DNA of 20,433 nt from Gemmatimonadota bacterium (GTDB lineage: Bacteria; Latescibacterota; UBA2968). This document shows positions 15,106 through 20,433 of the stretch, piece by piece (position 1 is the stretch's first letter; each line of letters starts with the position of its first letter). The notes under the pieces were generated by a model. That model was not told the DNA's origin. It saw nothing but the letters and a program-made list of their open reading frames with translations, and made no database searches. Made by a program: the position numbers and the translations under genes. The DNA is taken from contig PAXL01000061.1 of the NCBI GenBank assembly GCA_002714465.1, forward strand, positions 1 through 20,433, in the 5' to 3' direction.

Positions 15106-17748
15106 TTACTTGATGATCAGGAAAGTTCCGGTCTGCTCCTGATTCTGTGATTCAGGCATGAGCGAGGTGACTTTCCAGAAATAGATTCCCGGGAAGACCG
15201 CCTGACCGAAGTTCGATGGACGACCTTCGGTAAACTGGAACCAGGTGACCTCGCCCTTTGTGAGATCATCATTGAATTGCGTCCATACCCGCTGTCCAGT
15301 CACGTCATAAATATCGATCTGGCAACGAGCGGGTAGGTTGATGAATCGAACATTCTGCTGGCCCTGATACGAATGGTTTGGGCTATCGATTTTATACGGA
15401 TTCGGAACGATAGCGACCTTTTCCTCGAAGCGATTGAACAAAGGATCAGAAGGCACCACTGGGACAACACCCGTACGTCGACCCATTTGGGCAGATCCTG
15501 TTGGACCAGGCGCACTCTCGAACGACCGAACAGCACCCGTACCTTTCCAATCATCGTGACCGGAATCATATGTTCGGATGTAATAGTAGTTCGGGAATCC
15601 AGCCTTAGAATCGCTGTCTGTGTATGTATACATCCCTGCCACTTCATTACCTGCCGCTGCATCATCACCACCGATGTCGGAACGAGTCCGAAGCGGAATA
15701 CCCTGAGGATACGCTGAACTCTTTACAGATGTAAAGACACCGCTAGCGTTATAGGTGATACCTGCTGGCAAATTGCCCGCTTTTGCGTCTGCAATGGTAA
15801 AGTCAGCTAACATCTCAAATGGGCCTTCTGTTTCAATCGAAGACTTGTAGACTCGGTAGCCAACTATGTCCTGCGCTTCAGCGCCCGTATAATCGGGATC
15901 TGCGGAATCCTCACCAACGGCTGGCCAGCGTATCACATTCTGACCTGAAAGGTTCGAATCAAACGCGCCGCGAATCGATGGCGGTTGGTTCGGGATATCA
16001 TATCCCCAGTTGTAGGCCTGGATAGCACGCTCGAAGTGATCGAACATGATATCTTCGGCCAAAGGGATCTCAGGCTGACGCTCTGCAAACGTCGTTGGTG
16101 CCACACCCTTGCCATTATAGAGGTTCTGATAGGCAAACAGGAACGGGCGACCAAACTTGGTGTGATCTGAGTACTTTGCCAGGTCACCTGGATGACCGCC
16201 GGCATATGCAATCACGAACTTAGCTTTCTCACCAGGAGCCAAGTCCCACGGGCCAACAGTCATATAGTTCGTGAACATGTCGTTTGCTGTTGGTTCCGCT
16301 TTGTGGCCGTTTGCCGTCAACGCATCATAGATCGCGCTGTCGCTGTCCTTACCAGGATCAGGCTGCGTGAACTCGCCGTGCGTCGTAAACTGCCAGATTG
16401 ACGTTGAGGCTGGCTGCAGCACCGACTCGTCTTGTGCTGTTGCCGGGTTGTCCTTCGGTGCGACATATGCCTCGCCATCAAGTCCTCCATACGTGTTGAA
16501 AGGAGGGAAGGCATCAACAAGCCCAACACCGAAATATGTAGGATGGTTCATGAACCCTTCGTTCAACCATACCTGGTCTGTCTGAATACGACGTCCCCCG
16601 AGCTTCATATCCCAGGGACCGCCCCAGTCATTGTGAGGCCACGCCGCCTTCTGCTGGTCACCGTCGTGGTTGTAAATCATTCCGTGACCCTGAGCAGCAA
16701 GGTCAGCACCCCGTTGGCTACCAGCAGGCTTTGTTGCACCAAGCGGTGCCGTACCGTCCAAGTAGTTCGGTGCCAGCGTTGAACGTGTCCAGTCATCAGC
16801 CGCTAGACGATCGCCGCTGAGCGCGTGCCACCAGACTGCACCTTGATACCAGCTATCCTCAGACGCGTGGAGGAACCGGTTTTTCACGGCGACATAAATG
16901 TCAGTCTGCGTTGCTGCCCCAACATTCTCCAGTACAGTTTCCTGGATCAGGAAATCGTTGTAGTCATTATGGCCGAACTGAGCCCAACGACGTGTCCATT
17001 GAATGTCGTTCAAAGAAGACACCGCCTTCTGGATGCCAACGACATCCGGAAAATCATCTTCCGAAAGACCACTGGCCCAAGCGGGTTCACTTAGTTGAGC
17101 AAATTCACCAGCTGCAACGCGGTCTGAGAACGGTGTTCCATCCTTGTAGGCGTTCCAGTGGTAATTCCAAATTATTGCCGGGTGGCTATCTGGAGGGTTC
17201 TGCCCATCTATTTGGCCTTTCGTCGGCCAGTAATTTGTGACCACACCGGCGAGGGCCGGTCCATCTGTCCACACCGTGCGCCCGCCACTCGAACTACGCA
17301 GCGACAACGCCCAATTGTGATGATGCGCAGCACCTAGATAGGCTTCCGGATAAGTCGAAGGGTCGTGTGCAAGACCCGTGATATCTGGTGGCTCTATGTT
17401 CGTTCCGCCGTAAGCAATTTTGACGTCTCCACCCGTCCGGCTCATAACCCATATGCCATCACCGGCGCTGTGGATTTTATGGTTCCAACCGGAACGGACC
17501 CAACCACCCGAGTATACTTTAAGGTTACGGGCAGACGGGTATGAAAAACCGTGTGGCTCCTGCTTCTTACCATTGTCACGGTGACCGCCCCACCCCTTGT
17601 TCAGGATCGACTGCGCGATCGAGCCGCGATGCAACGTTCGATATGACTGGGACCACTGGGCTGCCGTTTTCGTAACGAAGCCGGTCAATACAAGACCAAC
17701 TACTGAAAACAGCCCAGAGACCCAAAACAGAGACTTACGAAACTTCAT
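15106..17748 (-). CDS. Large secreted protein with T9SS-type C-terminal sorting domain
   Basis: The chosen start gives 880 residues. MKFRKSLFWVSGLFSVVGL opens a signal peptide that ends about AAQ (residue 30). The ATG at 17748 has a GGGAGT site upstream and places the signal peptide at the terminus; the frame extends 29 codons further to 17835 but that is less likely. The body, with many W, Y, G and N residues, matches no enzyme I recognise. Around residues 600-650 the pattern NVIRWPAVGED, then IVGYRVYKSS suggests a fibronectin-III-like beta-sandwich. The last 110 residues look like a T9SS type A sorting domain: VAIVPNPYK, IDIYDVTGQRVW and FPGIYFWKV, ending FLIIK. It is therefore probably exported and displayed or released at the cell surface. 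It sits between a TonB-type receptor and a PorV-like gene, all on the minus strand. Confidence 0.8.
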   Translation of the reverse strand: MKFRKSLFWVSGLFSVVGLVLTGFVTKTAAQWSQSYRTLHRGSIAQSILNKGWGGHRDNGKKQEPHGFSYPSARNLKVYSGGWVRSGWNHKIHSAGDGIWVMSRTGGDVKIAYGGTNIEPPDITGLAHDPSTYPEAYLGAAHHHNWALSLRSSSGGRTVWTDGPALAGVVTNYWPTKGQIDGQNPPDSHPAIIWNYHWNAYKDGTPFSDRVAAGEFAQLSEPAWASGLSEDDFPDVVGIQKAVSSLNDIQWTRRWAQFGHNDYNDFLIQETVLENVGAATQTDIYVAVKNRFLHASEDSWYQGAVWWHALSGDRLAADDWTRSTLAPNYLDGTAPLGATKPAGSQRGADLAAQGHGMIYNHDGDQQKAAWPHNDWGGPWDMKLGGRRIQTDQVWLNEGFMNHPTYFGVGLVDAFPPFNTYGGLDGEAYVAPKDNPATAQDESVLQPASTSIWQFTTHGEFTQPDPGKDSDSAIYDALTANGHKAEPTANDMFTNYMTVGPWDLAPGEKAKFVIAYAGGHPGDLAKYSDHTKFGRPFLFAYQNLYNGKGVAPTTFAERQPEIPLAEDIMFDHFERAIQAYNWGYDIPNQPPSIRGAFDSNLSGQNVIRWPAVGEDSADPDYTGAEAQDIVGYRVYKSSIETEGPFEMLADFTIADAKAGNLPAGITYNASGVFTSVKSSAYPQGIPLRTRSDIGGDDAAAGNEVAGMYTYTDSDSKAGFPNYYYIRTYDSGHDDWKGTGAVRSFESAPGPTGSAQMGRRTGVVPVVPSDPLFNRFEEKVAIVPNPYKIDSPNHSYQGQQNVRFINLPARCQIDIYDVTGQRVWTQFNDDLTKGEVTWFQFTEGRPSNFGQAVFPGIYFWKVTSLMPESQNQEQTGTFLIIK

Positions 17749-17951
17749 GAGTTCAACTCCCGTTTGAAGTGAGAGCAAGATGGTCATCACCAGAGAAAGT
17801 CGCACCTGCTTTACCATCGACTGCCCCTCTTGCAATGTTACTCACCCTCTTCTTCCTCAAGTTTGGGCAGGGTGTTGAGAGGTAATCCTTCTATGTCCCA
17901 ACACACACCAAAGCTTCCTGCATAATCAAGCAACGGCTTAACCTGAAAATA
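17749..17951 (-). other. Gap between receptor and secreted-protein genes
   Basis: This 203-base stretch has no hairpin with a T-run and no promoter with both boxes. A GGGAGT motif just before the ATG at 17748 is the only clear signal. The 29-codon upstream extension of the secreted-protein frame lies inside it. Confidence 0.4.
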
Positions 17952-20433
17952 CTAGAACTTTAGACGGAGACTGAAGTTCAGTTCACGCGGACGATCCAAG
18001 TAATTCGATATATCGTTGACCTCGCAGTATGCGCGATAATCAGCACTGGTCGGCTCAAGACCCGTTATACCGTATTGCTGCCAACGGATCTGGTCCATAT
18101 CGACATCAAGATCATCGAATGGTCCAGAGGATGCCGGAGTCGCCCGCGGATCCTGTTGGTTGAAGAGGTTATATACCTCTACAGCCAGCGTCACCTGTGA
18201 ACCCGCACCTCCACCTACCTGTTTTTCGGCATTCAGATCCACACGCGTGTGCATTGGACCATACTCGAAGGAATCGATACCCTTCGCTAGTCCGGTAAAT
18301 TCAAACCGCGTTCCCGTAAAGATCCGGTAAACCAAGTTTGCTCGGAGGTTACCAAGCGCCTGTCCGCCCCAAGGGCCAAACTCGGCCGGAGTCGCAAACA
18401 GGAATGTCATGCTACCAAAGGCACGTCGGTCTCGATTGAGTGGCGTTCGCTCACCAGTTTCCTGGTTGTGCCAAACCAACAACGTACCTTCTCCAGTGCC
18501 CGGATGGTTGGGATTCGAATTGATACGTGTCCAGTAGGCAGCATCGTCGCTGTCATAGTCACGGGTGTCCAGTTGTCCATCAAACCTAGGGAAACCCGTA
18601 GCGGAATAATGCGACAGCCAAGGTATCCAGGCTTGGGAGCTACGTCTCTGGATCCCAGAGTCCGTGTTCCGGATCTGCTTGTTTGCCTCCTTAGCCCACT
18701 TGAGCTTGTCATCGGCACCCGGCATAACTGGAATCTCGGCACCCGTCGTCGGGTCAATCGAGTGGGATTGCCAGTAGTGACCGTTCATCACGAAGACCGA
18801 ATCAGGGAATACATCTCGGCGATGTGCCGAATTTGATCCTTGGTCAGCCCACTGCAGATTGTAACCGAGATTGAATGCGAACATGTCCGAGAACTGCTTA
18901 CGCAAACTCAGTTCAAATCCGCGAGTATCCCGCCAGTTACCATACGCGAAGCCTTGCTGGCCGGCAACGTAACCCGGAGCAGCTGGATCACGCCATTGCT
19001 GCGAAGCACTCTTCAGTTGGTGGCCAGCACTCTTGTAATATGTTGTTAGACCGAGCACGTAATTGGACACAAAGTTCCAATCCAAACCAAGCTCGAAATT
19101 AACCGTCTCCTCCGGCGGGAGATTGACATTGTGGTGGCGTCCTGAGTTGTCGTTGAAAGCATTCCAACGTTCACCAGTGTCAATCGTGCCGTTACCGTTG
19201 AGATCCGAATCATTGGCAGCCTGAGACTTCCACTCGTTTCGGTAAAGCATCTCAAAGTTCGGCATCTGAGTGAATTTGCCGTAGAAGAACCGAATCAGAG
19301 ACTTTGACGTGATTGGGTGAGAGACACCCACACGTGGGCTGACTGCCGCGATCCTGTTGCCCTCGACAGTGGGAGCATTCTTGTTCCTGGTCATGCTCTT
19401 CCACATTGGAGACTTGGCGCCGTAGTATGCATCGACGTCCGTCGTCAGTTCCTTCGTGTAGAGCGCGTCTGCCCGGATTCCGGCGTTCACGATCATTCCC
19501 TCAAACTCGATCTTGTCCTGCAAATAGAGACCGACTTCGATAGGGTTCACGCCTGTGTTTGCCCCACCAGGTAGAAAGTCTGTGTCGCTGTAGGTTTTCG
19601 AATACCAGCGAACCTCGCGGCTCGAAGGACCGGCAGACTCGTAATCCTGATTCCAGTTGTTATACCGTGTAACCTCGATACCAGTTTTGACAAAGTTCTG
19701 CTTGTTGATCTGGCTGGACAGGTCAGCCTTCAGGATCAGACGCTCACGGTTAAAGCGTTGCCAGTCGACGACTTCACGGAAAACCGTGTAGAATCCCGAC
19801 ACATCCTTGACCGGATTGCCCGTTATAGTTGTTTCCGGGCTAGCTGCTCCGCCACCCGTCGGCAAGCCAGTCGTGTCGCGGGTTGACTTCGACAGCGACA
19901 GGCGCAGTTCGTAAAACGTCTTTGGAGAAAGAGAATGCGTCAGACTACCAAAAAGAAGTTGATCTACGTCTTCCTGCATTCCAGCCGGGTTTGGATTAAC
20001 AAGGAAAAGGTTCTTCCCGTCGTTCCGAAGATCGAGGATGCCACCCTCAGTCGGCCCCCTGCTGTTTGTCTCGCGTTTGTCGTAAAAACCGCCCGCGCGA
20101 ACTTTAACAGTAGGCGAAGCGCTATACGACAGCTTTAGATTCGTGTTCGTATTGTAGGGCGTTGTCAAATTGGGCCCAGGAAGAACACGCGCCTGGCGCT
20201 TGTATTTGCTACTGACAAAGAATGTCAGGCTCTCTGACAATGGCCCACCAAGATTCCCCTCGACAAAGTGACCGGAGGGGCCCGTATAGTCTATCCGCTG
20301 GTGTGCCGGGACCGTGCTTCCATCGGGTAGTGTAACCGTCTCACCGATCCAGTCCGGGTTATCCCAGGCGTTATTGCCACGGTGGATGGCGCTGTCATAC
20401 ACATTCGCGCCCCAGTGCTTCTGGCCTGACGGC
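17952..20433 (-). CDS. TonB-dependent-receptor-like outer-membrane barrel (N-terminus beyond the window)
   Basis: The frame is open from the right edge (20433) to a stop at 17952-17954, giving about 826 residues of the C-terminal part. It consists of repeated amphipathic strands ending in aromatic residues (VEGNLGGPLSESLTFFVSSK, KVRAGGFYDKRE, LYLQDKIEFEGMIVNAGIRA) and closes with LNFSLRLKF, a terminal phenylalanine as in TonB-dependent receptors. The segment AVSPRVGVSHPI, then FFYGKFTQMPNFEMLYRN is typical of the barrel of these receptors, and VYNLFNQQDPR is a conserved late-barrel pattern. The plug domain and any TonB box lie outside the window. A D-rich loop (SDLNGNGTIDTGERW) looks like an EF-hand-type calcium site in an extracellular loop. 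The substrate is unknown. The 203-base gap to the next gene has no obvious terminator, so co-transcription is likely. Confidence 0.85.
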   Translation of the reverse strand, partial: PSGQKHWGANVYDSAIHRGNNAWDNPDWIGETVTLPDGSTVPAHQRIDYTGPSGHFVEGNLGGPLSESLTFFVSSKYKRQARVLPGPNLTTPYNTNTNLKLSYSASPTVKVRAGGFYDKRETNSRGPTEGGILDLRNDGKNLFLVNPNPAGMQEDVDQLLFGSLTHSLSPKTFYELRLSLSKSTRDTTGLPTGGGAASPETTITGNPVKDVSGFYTVFREVVDWQRFNRERLILKADLSSQINKQNFVKTGIEVTRYNNWNQDYESAGPSSREVRWYSKTYSDTDFLPGGANTGVNPIEVGLYLQDKIEFEGMIVNAGIRADALYTKELTTDVDAYYGAKSPMWKSMTRNKNAPTVEGNRIAAVSPRVGVSHPITSKSLIRFFYGKFTQMPNFEMLYRNEWKSQAANDSDLNGNGTIDTGERWNAFNDNSGRHHNVNLPPEETVNFELGLDWNFVSNYVLGLTTYYKSAGHQLKSASQQWRDPAAPGYVAGQQGFAYGNWRDTRGFELSLRKQFSDMFAFNLGYNLQWADQGSNSAHRRDVFPDSVFVMNGHYWQSHSIDPTTGAEIPVMPGADDKLKWAKEANKQIRNTDSGIQRRSSQAWIPWLSHYSATGFPRFDGQLDTRDYDSDDAAYWTRINSNPNHPGTGEGTLLVWHNQETGERTPLNRDRRAFGSMTFLFATPAEFGPWGGQALGNLRANLVYRIFTGTRFEFTGLAKGIDSFEYGPMHTRVDLNAEKQVGGGAGSQVTLAVEVYNLFNQQDPRATPASSGPFDDLDVDMDQIRWQQYGITGLEPTSADYRAYCEVNDISNYLDRPRELNFSLRLKF

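Noticed and set aside
1..20433. tRNA or rRNA genes, CRISPR arrays, insertion sequences or prophage attachment sites
   Set aside because: Reading the gaps on both strands showed no T-loop signature in a cloverleaf context, no regularly spaced long repeats, no transposase or integrase motif and no flanking inverted repeats.

Overview
The window looks like a chromosomal piece of an uncultured Gram-negative bacterium of the Fibrobacteres-Chlorobi-Bacteroidetes (FCB) superphylum or a neighbouring candidate phylum. Latescibacterota-type organisms are my best guess, by inference only. The reasons are a C-terminal EF-hand/dockerin-like repeat of the form D-x-N-x-D-G followed by FADFLxFAGVFG at the left edge, a type IX secretion (T9SS)-style C-terminal domain, a PorV/PorQ-family outer-membrane protein, and a large TonB-dependent-receptor-like barrel. 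By eye the left two thirds are fairly GC-rich and the right end is somewhat more AT-rich.

Layout. 1-294: end of a secreted dockerin-like protein. 295-566: no confident gene, but a tiny ORF (474-602) resembles the start of an effector-associated domain. 567-1988 (-): cytoplasmic-looking M28 metallopeptidase with a PA-like insert. 2213-2794 (+): pentapeptide-repeat protein, divergent from the peptidase, followed at once by moaA. 3949-7194 (+): a redox block made of a siroheme nitrite/sulfite reductase with an extra C-terminal HEPN-like helical domain, a conserved protein of unknown function, and a seven-iron-type ferredoxin with its own promoter and terminator. 7336-8619 (+): amidohydrolase. 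8620-9265: decayed gene, probably an outer-membrane barrel. 9327-11573 (-): transketolase-like thiamine-diphosphate enzyme. 11779-12549 (+): sugar phosphate isomerase/epimerase-like TIM barrel. 12749-13261 (+): moaB/mogA. 13262-13975 (-): a second decayed outer-membrane barrel. 14066-20433 (-): TonB-dependent receptor (cut by the window end), a T9SS-type secreted protein and a PorV-like protein, apparently one transcription unit ending in a strong terminator.

How they fit together. The reductase, unknown protein and ferredoxin plausibly form one reductive nitrogen or sulfur module. The ferredoxin is a candidate electron donor, and moaA/moaB supply molybdenum cofactor, which would suit a nitrate reductase elsewhere. 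The right-hand cluster looks like an envelope module: receptor, secreted cargo with a sorting domain, and the outer-membrane protein type that handles such cargo. The amidohydrolase, transketolase-like enzyme and epimerase suggest sugar or sugar-acid metabolism, but their substrates cannot be read from sequence.

The two decayed barrels show that envelope genes are being lost here. I found no tRNA, rRNA, CRISPR array, transposase or integrase.
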